From contig NZ_JAASAF010000002.1 in NCBI RefSeq assembly GCF_012726195.1, positions 62,001-126,000 on the forward strand: a stretch of 64,000 nt of DNA. The letters are read 5' to 3'. The notes under the pieces were generated by a model that was given only the letters and a program-made list of their open reading frames with translations, had not been told where the DNA came from and did not search any database. Origin of the DNA: Rhodococcus sp. HNM0563 (GTDB lineage: Bacteria > Actinomycetota > Actinomycetes > Mycobacteriales > Mycobacteriaceae). A program made the translations under genes and the position numbers. Positions 1 through 8,403 of the stretch are shown here, in pieces. Within the stretch, counting starts at the first letter, position 1, and each line of letters begins with the position of its first letter.

Positions 1-760
<760 letters not shown>

Positions 761-868
761 CTAGGACGGCCGCTCGTCGGGACGCCCCGTTGTTGTGCAT
801 TCGGTCGGAATCAGTGCCCGCGACGGACGACCAGGGGTGTCGATATTTCCCGGCCTCACCTTCCCGAC

Positions 869-895
869 CTGGCACTCCCTCATTGCGAGTGCCAA
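869..895 (-). promoter_or_regulatory. CIRCE operator (HrcA site), groL-proximal copy
   Basis: CTGGCACTC-N9-GAGTGCCAA matches the CIRCE consensus TTAGCACTC-N9-GAGTGCTAA with changes only at the outer positions. It lies 142 nt upstream of the groL start. HrcA binding is inferred from the consensus; hrcA is not in this window. Confidence 0.85.
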
Positions 896-900
896 CTGCA

Positions 901-930
901 TTTTTAGCACTCGAGGGTGGCGAGTGCAAG
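901..930 (-). promoter_or_regulatory. CIRCE operator (distal copy) overlapping the groL promoter
   Basis: TTAGCACTC at 904-912 and GAGTGCAAG at 922-930, separated by exactly 9 nt, form a second CIRCE. On the minus strand TTGCAC (complement of 924-929) and TAAAAA (complement of 901-906) are 17 nt apart and look like -35 and -10 elements of the groL promoter. HrcA bound here would cover the promoter. Confidence 0.85.
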
Positions 931-1003
931 GTTACCGGCACTCGACCACCCTCGTCGCGGTGCAGAAGTTTTCTGCACGCATCAACTAACGACGCTGCAT
1001 CGA

Positions 1004-1531
1004 CTAGCGACGTGTAGAGCCCACACCCACGGCGCACCACTGCCCCGTGGCGGTGTTGACAGCGAACGACTGGGCACCGACGCAGGTGACACCGGTCGTG
1101 TCCGCCGTCGCTCCCGAACCCCAGCCCGCCACCGACAAAGTGGTCGCCGGACCCTGCGCCCACGAATGACTCAGGCCGCCACCGAGCGCGAACGCGTACG
1201 ACCGCCCACCGTCACGCGCTGCGCTGAGCGCCGTACCGAACCCGGTTGCCTGGGATTCGGCCGTACCCGCGGACTCGGCGACCGACACCGCAGTGCCGCT
1301 GTCGGCTGCCGATGCCCGCGCAAAACCCTCACCGGTGGTCGTCGCACCACAGCTCGCCGTGTCCGACACCAGGATCTGATTCTCGGACGGCGGCGACACA
1401 CACGTCACCGGCGCGGCCGACGCCGTACCCGTGCCCACCAAGGCAAACGATGCTGCCCCGACTGCAACCGCCGCGAAGGCCTGCGCAATACGACGACCGG
1501 AAAGGACGGACCGGAGAGAACGAATGGACAA
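1004..1531 (-). CDS. Secreted hypothetical protein (possibly DUF6764-like)
   Basis: 175 aa. Start is TTG at 1531 with GAGGAG about 7 nt upstream. Residues 1-40 form a Sec signal peptide: Arg-rich n-region, hydrophobic AFAAVAVGAASFALVG, then a TASAAP cleavage site. The mature part of about 134 aa is rich in Ala, Gly, Ser and Thr and carries four Cys (in VTCVSP, TASCGA, GVTCVG and QWCAVG), enough for two disulfides outside the cell. No catalytic motif is visible. It resembles small secreted actinobacterial proteins that I recall as DUF6764, but that label is tentative. It stands alone between groL and the HAD gene; function unknown. Confidence 0.8.
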   Translation of the reverse strand: MSIRSLRSVLSGRRIAQAFAAVAVGAASFALVGTGTASAAPVTCVSPPSENQILVSDTASCGATTTGEGFARASAADSGTAVSVAESAGTAESQATGFGTALSAARDGGRSYAFALGGGLSHSWAQGPATTLSVAGWGSGATADTTGVTCVGAQSFAVNTATGQWCAVGVGSTRR

Positions 1532-1616
1532 GAAGTGCTCCTCTGCGCTGGAAGAAGGAGGGAGAAAGCCCCCGCGCGCAGGGTACCGGGCAGCGATGCA
1601 GGACGCGAGAGCCCGA

Positions 1617-2393
1617 TCACACCGCTCGAAGAAGTTCCGGAAGATCGGCGACCGAGTCGAGCACGTGATCGGGGCGGTCGACGGCGAGCTCGAGCACGGA
1701 CTGCCGAAATTTTCCCGTACGCACCAGAACTCCTGTCATTCCGAGCCGCTGCCCGGGAAGCACCTCGCCGTACAGATCGTCACCGACCACGACCATGCGA
1801 GAGGGGTCGACATCCATGATGTCCGCAGCTGCAAGGAATCCCTGCATCGATGGCTTCCCTACCGCCACTACCGACTGACCGGCGAGCTCCTCCAACCCGG
1901 CAAGGTAGGCACCGGTATCGAGGTGCAGCCCGTCGGTTCCCTGCCAGCTCGCCGCGCGGTGCATCGCGACGACAGGTACACCGTCGAGCATCAACTCGGC
2001 AACGCGGCTCAAAGTCCGATGCGTGAACATCTCCCCTGCACCGCCGAGCACCACCACCTCGGGCTCGTCTTCGTCCCGTTCGACCCCATCGAGGTCGGCA
2101 TCGACATTGCCGTCGTTGAGCACCCAGCACCGGCGCCCCGGATAGGTTTGCTTCAGATACTCGGCCGTGAGCGATGCGGCGGTGACGATCTCGCTCGGCT
2201 CGACGGGCATGCCGAGATCGCTGAGCGTTGCAGCGATCTCGGCACACGTCCGTGACGTGGTGTTGGTCAGGAAGGCTCGCGCCACACCATCTTCTCGGAG
2301 ACCCGCGAGGACCTCGGCGGCGCCCGGGACCGGCTTCCAGGACGTCACGATCACGCCCTCGATGTCGAACAGCACTCCCGCCACGTCAGTCAT
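1617..2393 (-). CDS. HAD superfamily (subclass IIA) phosphatase
   Basis: 258 aa cytosolic hydrolase. HAD motif I is FDIEGV (nucleophile D10, E12 where most members have a second Asp), motif II is TNTTS (43-47), the Lys is in GKPS (K180), and motif IV is VVVGDDLYGE (D205/D206). Subclass IIA, with the cap between motifs II and III, resembles the NagD/LHPP group of phosphatases; substrate cannot be predicted. The ATG at 2391-2393 follows a TAGGCT hexamer (complement of 2401-2406) by exactly 7 nt, so the mRNA is probably leaderless. The promoter lies in the 33-nt gap downstream of htpG on the same strand. Confidence 0.88.
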   Translation of the reverse strand: MTDVAGVLFDIEGVIVTSWKPVPGAAEVLAGLREDGVARAFLTNTTSRTCAEIAATLSDLGMPVEPSEIVTAASLTAEYLKQTYPGRRCWVLNDGNVDADLDGVERDEDEPEVVVLGGAGEMFTHRTLSRVAELMLDGVPVVAMHRAASWQGTDGLHLDTGAYLAGLEELAGQSVVAVGKPSMQGFLAAADIMDVDPSRMVVVGDDLYGEVLPGQRLGMTGVLVRTGKFRQSVLELAVDRPDHVLDSVADLPELLRAV

Positions 2394-2426
2394 ACCCCCG
2401 AGCCTATCGCCCCGAGAGGGCCTGCT

Positions 2427-4352
2427 TCAGACCGTGCGGGCAAGCCGGTCCGCGAGCAGATGAGTGAAGCGTGCGGGATCGTCGACCTCGCCGCCCTCGG
2501 CGATCAAGGCCATCCCGTACAGCAACTCCGCAGTCTCGGCGAGAGCCGGATCGTCCGGATTACCGCCGTGCGCCGTGCGCAACCCCGAAACCAGAGGGTG
2601 CCCGGGATTCAGCTCGAGGATTCGCTTGGTCTGCGGCACCGGCTGGCCCGACGCCTTGTACATGCGCTCGAGCGCAGGCGACATGCTGAAAGTGTCGCCC
2701 ACGATGCACGCGGGCGACGTCGTCAGGCGGGACGACAGACGCACCTCCTTGACGTACTCGTCGAGGCTGCTCTTCATCCACGTCAGGAGATCACCGAACT
2801 CTTTCTCCTGCTCCTCACGTTCGGCTTCGGCCGCCTTCTTCTCGTCCTCGGTGTCGAGATCCACCTCGCCCTTCGCCACCGACCGGAACGCCTTGCCCTC
2901 GAACTCGGGTACCGAGGTCACCCACATCTCGTCGACGGGGTCGGTCAGCAACAGCACCTCGATTCCCTTCGCCGTGAATGCCTCCATGTGCGGGGAGCTC
3001 TCCAGCAGCTGACGGGACTCGCCGGTGAGGTAGTAGATCTCGTCCTGGCCGTCCTTCATGCGCTCGACGTATCCGGCGAGCGTGGTCTGCTCGTCGGCGC
3101 TCGCCGTGGAGTCGAACGACGAGATCGCGAGCAGCGTGTCGCGGTTGTCGGTGTCGGAGATCAGACCTTCCTTGAGGACGCGGCCGAACTCGTTCCAGAA
3201 GGTCCGGTACTTGTCGGCATCCTGGATCGCCATGTCCTTGACGGTGGACAGGACCTTCTTCGTGAGACGACGACGGATGGCCCGGATCTGGCGGTCCTGT
3301 TGCAGGATCTCGCGGGAGACATTGAGCGACAGGTCCTGCGCATCGACGACACCCTTGACGAAGCGCAGGTACTCGGGGATGAGGTCTTCGCAGTCGTCCA
3401 TGATGAACACGCGCTTGACGTAGAGCTGGATGCCCGTCTTGCGCTCGCGGGCGAACAGGTCGAACGGCGCATGCGACGGAATGAACAGCAGCGCTTGATA
3501 TTCGAAGGTTCCTTCGGCGCGCATCGGGATGATCTCGAGCGGTTCGTCCCACGCGTGGGCGACGTGCTTGTAGAACTCGTGGTACTCGTCGTCGGACACC
3601 TCGTCGCGCGAGCGTGCCCACAGGGCCTTCTGCGAGTTGAGGGTCTTGGTCTCGAAGGTGACCTCGTCGGCGCCGTCCTCGCCCTTGGTGGTCCGGGAGA
3701 CCTCCATGCGGATGGGCCACGCGATGAAATCGGAGTACTTCTTGACGATCTCCTCGAGTTTCCACTGCGAGGTGTAGTCGAAAAGATGGTCGTCGGCATC
3801 CTCGGGCTTGAGATGCAGGGTGACCGATGTTCCCTGCGGCGCGTCTTCGACGTCTTCGATCGTGTAGGTGGATTCGCCACTCGACTCCCACCGGGTTCCG
3901 AGGTCCTGCCCCGGCTTGTGGGTGACGAGCGTGACCTTGTCTGCCACCATGAACGCCGAGTAGAAACCGATGCCGAACTGGCCGATCAGTTCCTCCGATG
4001 CCGCGGCGTCCTTGGCCTCACGAAGTTTCTTTCGCAGCTCCCCGGTGCCAGACCTTGCGAGGGTGCCGATGAGTTCGACAACCTCGTCGCGCGACATGCC
4101 GATACCGTTGTCGCGGATGGTCAGCGTGCGGGCGTCCTTGTCGACATCGAGCTCGATGTGCAAATCGGACGTATCGACCTTCAGGTCCTTGTTCTGGAAC
4201 GACTCCAGGCGGAGTTTGTCCAGTGCGTCGGACGCATTGGAGATCAACTCACGCAGGAAGGTGTCCTTGTTGGAGTAGATCGAGTGGATCATCAGATCCA
4301 GCAGCTGGCGCGCCTCGGCCTGGAACTCGCGCTGTTCGACGTGTGTGCTCAA
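2427..4352 (-). CDS. htpG: Molecular chaperone HtpG (Hsp90)
   Basis: ATP-dependent dimeric cytosolic chaperone, 641 aa, a normal length. The N-terminal GHKL ATPase domain shows the conserved helix NKDTFLRELISNASDALDKL (about 28-47), then IRDNGIGMS and GQFGIGFYSAFMVADKV. Middle and C-terminal dimerisation domains follow, including LNVSREILQQD and a late RILELNPGHPL segment. The reading frame stays open far upstream, but homology begins at STHVEQREF. I place the start at TTG (4350-4352) because GAAGGGGACA lies about 8 nt upstream and no ATG/GTG fits. Long ORFs on the opposite strand here are codon-composition shadows. Divergent from the D-amino-acid dehydrogenase gene across 124 nt. Confidence 0.95.
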   Translation of the reverse strand: MSTHVEQREFQAEARQLLDLMIHSIYSNKDTFLRELISNASDALDKLRLESFQNKDLKVDTSDLHIELDVDKDARTLTIRDNGIGMSRDEVVELIGTLARSGTGELRKKLREAKDAAASEELIGQFGIGFYSAFMVADKVTLVTHKPGQDLGTRWESSGESTYTIEDVEDAPQGTSVTLHLKPEDADDHLFDYTSQWKLEEIVKKYSDFIAWPIRMEVSRTTKGEDGADEVTFETKTLNSQKALWARSRDEVSDDEYHEFYKHVAHAWDEPLEIIPMRAEGTFEYQALLFIPSHAPFDLFARERKTGIQLYVKRVFIMDDCEDLIPEYLRFVKGVVDAQDLSLNVSREILQQDRQIRAIRRRLTKKVLSTVKDMAIQDADKYRTFWNEFGRVLKEGLISDTDNRDTLLAISSFDSTASADEQTTLAGYVERMKDGQDEIYYLTGESRQLLESSPHMEAFTAKGIEVLLLTDPVDEMWVTSVPEFEGKAFRSVAKGEVDLDTEDEKKAAEAEREEQEKEFGDLLTWMKSSLDEYVKEVRLSSRLTTSPACIVGDTFSMSPALERMYKASGQPVPQTKRILELNPGHPLVSGLRTAHGGNPDDPALAETAELLYGMALIAEGGEVDDPARFTHLLADRLARTV

Positions 4353-4476
4353 CTCACTGTCCCCTTCGACAAGCAGATTTCCCCCTCGAATATTAGGACG
4401 GCCCGCGACACGCGTGCAGAAGCCCCCGATGGCGCCATGATGGAGGGACGTACCTCTGCGTCGACAGGAGTTGGTC

Positions 4477-5739
4477 ATGACGATTCGTCGAGTGGCCGTG
4501 GCCGGTGCCGGCATCGTGGGGCTGTCCACCGCGTGGTTTCTGCAGGACCGAGGTGTGGCCGTCACGGTCGTCGACCGGGCAGCCGTCGCACCGGACGCCA
4601 CTGAGGCGAGCGAACGCGCGTCGTGGGGCAACGCCGGTTGGCTCGCGCCGGCCCTGACCCTGCCACTACCCGAGCCGTCGATCCTGAAGTACGGGCTGCG
4701 AGCGATGCTCACGCCGTCGTCACCGGTATACGTGCCGCCCACGCTCGACCCGAAGCTGATCCGCTTCCTCGCGGATTTCGCCCGGCACTGCACCACACGA
4801 CATCAGATGGCGGCACTGGAGGTGTTCGCTCAGGTCAACAGGGTTGCACTGGGGGCATACGACGACCTGGCGGACGGTGGCGTTGCCGAGCAGACCCGCG
4901 ACGCCGACCCCTTCCTCGCGGCGTTCACCGCGGAAACCGACCGCGACCACCTGCTCGAGGAATTCGATCACGTGCGAGCAACGGGAGGCGAGGTCGACTA
5001 CGAGGTCCTCGACGCCGAGACCGTGCACTCCCTCGAACCCCTGCTCAGCGACAAGGTGCGCGCGGGAGTGAGGATCCGCGGTCAACGATTCATCGATCCC
5101 CCACGGTTCGTCGCCTCGCTCGCGGATGCGGTGCGAGCACGAGGTGGTGAGATCATCACCGGCTTCGACGTCAGCGAGGTGCGCGACCCCGGCAACGGCA
5201 TGGTCGACGTGATCTCCGCCGACGGGAGTGACGTGTCCGTCGATGCGGTGGTCCTCGCGACGGGAGCGCGGCTGAATGCACTTGCCCACGACTTCGGGGT
5301 GCGCACCCTGGTTCAGGCCGGTCGCGGGTACAGCTTCAGTGTGGTCCCCGGCGAACTTCCCAAGAACCCGGTGTATTTCCCTGTGCAGCGCGTCGCCTGC
5401 ACTCCCCTGCACGACCGGTTCCGCATCGCCGGGATGATGGAGTTCCGCCGCCCCGACGCACCGCTCGATCCACGACGGGTCCGCGCGATCGTCGACACGA
5501 CCCGCCCGCTCCTGCGCGACGTCGACTGGGCCGGCCGGAGTGAGGAATGGGTCGGTTCGAGACCGTGCACGGCGGACGGGTTGCCGTTGATCGGCGGCAC
5601 CCGATCACCGCGCGTGTTCGTCGCGGGCGGTCACGGTATGTGGGGAGTCGCGCTCGGACCGCTGACGGGTCGGCTGCTCGCGGGTGCGATGACAGGCCAC
5701 ACCGATCCGGTGCTACGGCATTTCGATCCGCTCCGTTGA
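4477..5739 (+). CDS. FAD-dependent D-amino-acid dehydrogenase (DadA-like)
   Basis: 420 aa DAO-family flavoprotein that probably oxidatively deaminates D-amino acids. The Rossmann FAD motif VAGAGIVGLSTAWFL occupies residues 7-21 (GxGxxG), and the C-terminal FAD segment GSRPCTADGLPLIGG plus GHGMWGVALGP is typical of DadA. Start chosen is ATG 4477 rather than TTG 4471, because CAGGAG at 4465-4470 is 6 nt upstream. The last 27 bp overlap the convergent padR gene. The substrate could instead be another amino acid (glycine/sarcosine oxidase-like relatives exist), so I give no gene symbol. Confidence 0.85.
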   Translation: MTIRRVAVAGAGIVGLSTAWFLQDRGVAVTVVDRAAVAPDATEASERASWGNAGWLAPALTLPLPEPSILKYGLRAMLTPSSPVYVPPTLDPKLIRFLADFARHCTTRHQMAALEVFAQVNRVALGAYDDLADGGVAEQTRDADPFLAAFTAETDRDHLLEEFDHVRATGGEVDYEVLDAETVHSLEPLLSDKVRAGVRIRGQRFIDPPRFVASLADAVRARGGEIITGFDVSEVRDPGNGMVDVISADGSDVSVDAVVLATGARLNALAHDFGVRTLVQAGRGYSFSVVPGELPKNPVYFPVQRVACTPLHDRFRIAGMMEFRRPDAPLDPRRVRAIVDTTRPLLRDVDWAGRSEEWVGSRPCTADGLPLIGGTRSPRVFVAGGHGMWGVALGPLTGRLLAGAMTGHTDPVLRHFDPLR

Positions 5740-6270
5740 CGGACTCTGCTGCCGGTTCGCGAGACGTGCGTCCATGCCCTCGAGCCACGTGAGCGCCGCG
5801 CGTTCGTATGCGATTCCGAACTCGACGGTGGCAGCGGAGAAGTCCGGCAGGTCGTGGTGGGCCATGAGGTCTTCGTAACCGGCGAGTTGCTTCTCGTGTG
5901 CGGCCCGATAGTGCGCGAGTATCTCGGCAAGCCGTTCCGGACTCAGGTGGTCGGCGAAAGCGACGGTGAGGAGCAACGGGTGCCGGATGTTCTCCGGTCC
6001 GGGGTCACGCTCGATCCATTCGGCGAACGCCTGCCGGCCGGTGTCGGTGAGTGTGTAGGGCTTGCGGTCGCGCGGTCCCTTCTCACCGGGCACGATCATG
6101 CCGTCTCGTTCCATCGCGGCAAGTTCCCGATACACCTGGCTGGTAGTGAGCGACCAGAACTTGCCGATCCGCTCCTGCGCCGTGGTCACCAGGTCCCACC
6201 CCGTCATCGGACCCTCGTGCAGAAAACCCAGCAGCGACGCTGCCGTCGCGTTGAGCGGACGTCCGGCCAT
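5713..6270 (-). CDS. PadR-family transcriptional regulator
   Basis: 185 aa. The N-terminal winged helix (about 5-85) shows the PadR pattern TAASLLGFLHEGPMTGWDLV, TTSQVYRELAAMERDGMI and KPYTLTDTGRQAF; the C-terminal half is the helical PadR_C/VirR-type dimerisation region. ATG at 6268-6270 has AAGGGAG about 6 nt upstream. Its 3' end overlaps dadA by 27 bp. The 125 nt separating it from the divergent DUF1707 gene contain repeated palindromic TTCCA/TGGAA sites, so it probably represses itself and that gene. PadR proteins often respond to phenolics or drugs; the ligand here is unknown. Confidence 0.88.
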   Translation of the reverse strand: MAGRPLNATAASLLGFLHEGPMTGWDLVTTAQERIGKFWSLTTSQVYRELAAMERDGMIVPGEKGPRDRKPYTLTDTGRQAFAEWIERDPGPENIRHPLLLTVAFADHLSPERLAEILAHYRAAHEKQLAGYEDLMAHHDLPDFSAATVEFGIAYERAALTWLEGMDARLANRQQSPSTERIEMP

Positions 6271-6307
6271 CACGCGCTCCCTTCATCCCGTCATCGGGGA
6301 AACCGTT

Positions 6308-6360
6308 GACATTCCACTGTGTCATATCCATCATGGAAGCAACGACATTCCACAATGGAA
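6308..6360. promoter_or_regulatory. Probable PadR operator region
   Basis: The decamer GACATTCCAC occurs at 6308-6317 and again 36 bp later at 6344-6353. Between and after lie two palindromes: TCCATCATGGA (6327-6337, perfect around one base) and TTCCACAATGGAA (6348-6360, 5-bp arms). They lie between the divergent padR (start 6270) and DUF1707 gene (start 6396), the expected place for an autoregulatory operator. Binding by this PadR is an inference. Confidence 0.55.
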
Positions 6361-6395
6361 GCTCATCAGGGCAGGAAATCTCCGCTGGAGGACCC

Positions 6396-6986
6396 ATGGC
6401 CACCGAGAACCCCTACATTCCCGACTCCGACGGGATTTCCGATTCCGAACGCGAGCGGTTCGTCGACGAACTTGCACAGCATGTCGGCAGCGGGCGCCTC
6501 ACCATCGACGAGTTCGACACCCGTGCCTCCGCCGTCTACGCATCGACGACCGTCGCCGAGGCGCGCGCGCAGTTCACCGACCTTCCGCGGTCCGCTCCTC
6601 CAGCGCCGACCACAGCACGTGCTCGTCGACGACTTCCCGTCCATCAGAGGATCGAGTGGACTGCGTGGCTCGGCGTAAGCGCGATCAACGTGCTGGTCTG
6701 GGCCTTGGTGTCGCTCGGGACGGCATCGATGGTCTACCCGTGGCCGCTGTGGGTCATCGGCCCGTGGGGCCTGGTACTCCTCGGCCGGACCGTGCTCGGA
6801 ATCGAAGGAGGCGGATGCTCCTCGCGCGCACACGACCCACGACGAGACGCCGCCCGGGCAGCAATGCTCGCCCGCCGGGAGGCGATGCGCGCCCACTCGA
6901 TCGCGCACCGGGGACAGCTCCGCTGCGCACCGCTCGCACAGACACAGACACGACCGCTCGCAGCGACCTCGCATCGGCGTTGGTAA
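6396..6986 (+). CDS. DUF1707 and 2TM-domain membrane protein
   Basis: 196 aa. The open frame extends upstream, but ATG 6396 has CTGGAGGACCC directly before it and starts the recognisable protein. Residues 11-70 form a DUF1707 (SHOCT-like) domain: ISDSERERFVDEL, GRLTIDEFDTRASAVYAS, EARAQFTDLP. Residues 88-140 carry two closely spaced membrane segments, WLGVSAINVLVWALVSLG and WPLWVIGPWGLVLLG. The C-terminal 55 residues are Arg/Ala-rich and cytoplasmic. Such proteins are common partners of PadR-regulated envelope genes in actinobacteria; the molecular role is unknown. Probably controlled by the divergent PadR. Confidence 0.82.
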   Translation: MATENPYIPDSDGISDSERERFVDELAQHVGSGRLTIDEFDTRASAVYASTTVAEARAQFTDLPRSAPPAPTTARARRRLPVHQRIEWTAWLGVSAINVLVWALVSLGTASMVYPWPLWVIGPWGLVLLGRTVLGIEGGGCSSRAHDPRRDAARAAMLARREAMRAHSIAHRGQLRCAPLAQTQTRPLAATSHRRW

Positions 6987-7016
6987 CTCCGTCCCCCCGC
7001 GAGGTAGCCGTCAGCT

Positions 7017-7160
7017 TTGACGTCCTCCCGGCCGTGAACGACCGAGATTCCTACCAGCGCCCGCTCGGCGCTTTCGGTGGGTTCCTGTTTCACAGGGACA
7101 TACCTTCCGCTATGCGGCAGGATTTACAGTCCCTCCGCAGGCGTTTCGCCTCTCCGCCCG
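7017..7160 (-). ncRNA. Putative omega RNA (reRNA) scaffold and element right end
   Basis: Downstream of the tnpB stop (7110-7112) the minus strand reads a terminal hairpin: TCTCGGTCG, loop TTCA, CGGCCGGGA (about 7026-7047, two G-T pairs), followed by GGACGTCAAAG. This closely resembles the right end of many TnpB elements, where the omega RNA scaffold stops and flanking DNA supplies the guide. The predicted guide would start near 7016 and read leftwards (AAGCTGACGGCTACCTCGCG). The 5' end inside tnpB is a guess. Confidence 0.5.
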
Positions 7161-8258
7161 TCCGGCGGCGAGGATGTTCTCGGCTGCATTCAGATCCCGG
7201 TCATGGACCACACCACACCCCGGACAGGTCCATTCCCGCACCGACAACGGTTTCGGACCGTCCGACACGCCGCACACCGAGCACAACTGACTCGACGGGA
7301 ACCACCGGTCCACCCGCTGGAAGGTCCGCCCATAGCGGGCGGCCTTCTCCTCCAGCATGCGGGTGAACATCCCCCACCCGGCATCGTGCACCGACTTCGC
7401 CAACCGCGTCCGCCCCAGGCCCGCGACACACAGATCCTCGACATACACCGCTTGGTTCTCGCGGACGATCGTCGTGGAGTGCTTGTGTGCCCAATCCTTG
7501 TGGGCGTCGGCCACCTTCGCGTGAGCTTTGGCGACCTCGAGGCGGGCCTTTGCCCGGTTCTTGCTGCCCTTCTCCTTTCGGGACAGATTCTGCTGCGCTT
7601 TGCGGAGTCTGCGTTCGGCACGTCGGAAGAACCTCGGCGACTCGATGACCTTCCCGTCCGACAGGACCGCGAACGTGGTGAGCCCGAGATCGATCCCCAC
7701 CTCGCGGTCGAGTTCGGGCATCGGTTCGTCGGTGGTCTCCACCACGAACGACACGAAGTACCGACCCGCCGAATCCCTGATGACCGTGACGCTGCTCGGC
7801 TCGGACGGCAACTCCCGTGACCACGCCACCTTCAGCTCGCCCACCTTCGCGATATACAGCTTCCGGTTGCCTCGGATACTGAACCCGTTCCGAGTGAGCC
7901 GTATCGACTGCCGATTGTCCTTGCGAGACCGGAACCGCGGAGCCCCGACCTTGCGGCCCTTCCGCTTCCCCGACAGCGAATCGAACCAATTCCGATACGC
8001 GCGCCGCGCGTCCTGACAGGCCTGGACCAACACCACCGACGCCACCTCGGCCAGCCACACCCGCTGCGGAGTTTTCTTCGCTGCGGTGACCACCCACCGC
8101 TGCACGTCGGTGTCCGAGACCCTCACTCCCGCTGCGTACGCGTCCTGCCGGGCGCGCAGTGCATCGTTGAACACCACCCGCGCGCAGCCGAACGAACGGG
8201 CCAGCATGTCCTGCTGGCCGGGCGTCGGATACACGCGGTATTGGTATCGCAGTTGCAC
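7110..8258 (-). CDS. tnpB: RNA-guided endonuclease TnpB (IS200/IS605 OrfB family)
   Basis: 382 aa. TnpB uses an RNA from the element's right end to cut DNA next to a transposon-adjacent motif, and is the ancestor of Cas12. The start chosen is GTG 8258, which gives the family N-terminus VQLRYQYRVYPTPGQQ; the frame is open further upstream. All three RuvC carboxylates are present: D190 (GIDLGL), E274 (VYVEDL) and D355 (HDRDLNAAENI). The zinc ribbon CSVC (326-329) and CPGC (345-348) is complete. No frameshift or stop is seen, so the nuclease should be active. The gene is convergent with the DUF1707 gene and divergent from the RecB-like gene. Confidence 0.93.
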   Translation of the reverse strand: MQLRYQYRVYPTPGQQDMLARSFGCARVVFNDALRARQDAYAAGVRVSDTDVQRWVVTAAKKTPQRVWLAEVASVVLVQACQDARRAYRNWFDSLSGKRKGRKVGAPRFRSRKDNRQSIRLTRNGFSIRGNRKLYIAKVGELKVAWSRELPSEPSSVTVIRDSAGRYFVSFVVETTDEPMPELDREVGIDLGLTTFAVLSDGKVIESPRFFRRAERRLRKAQQNLSRKEKGSKNRAKARLEVAKAHAKVADAHKDWAHKHSTTIVRENQAVYVEDLCVAGLGRTRLAKSVHDAGWGMFTRMLEEKAARYGRTFQRVDRWFPSSQLCSVCGVSDGPKPLSVREWTCPGCGVVHDRDLNAAENILAAGRAERRNACGGTVNPAA

Positions 8259-8403
8259 GCCCGCACCGTACAAGCGACCACCGACACACACCGGTCGAGA
8301 GATCGGCTGTCCCGGCCGTGAACTGACGGGCTCGCGCCGACGATAGTGCTGTCACCCGCGTCTGCCATAGTCGGGCAACGACACCACGCGGGAGGCGGCG
8401 CCG

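Larger units (their letters stand above)
7017..8324 (-). mobile_element. TnpB-only IS200/IS605-type (IS1341-like) element
   Basis: The tnpB gene is bracketed by a 14-bp direct repeat, TCCCGGCCGTGAAC, at 7026-7039 and 8310-8323. The left copy lies in a hairpin typical of IS605-family right ends. No tnpA is present, so the element would need a transposase in trans or is immobile. Exact termini are estimates because IS605-type elements make no target duplication; the left (TAM) border near 8324 is uncertain. Confidence 0.6.

Noticed and set aside
2460-4604. 714-codon open frame on the + strand
   Set aside because: It is antisense to htpG, has no recognisable domain and follows the third-position GC bias of the real gene.
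7110-8258. Miniature Cas12 (type V) effector
   Set aside because: Size, zinc ribbon, right-end hairpin and lack of any CRISPR array identify TnpB.
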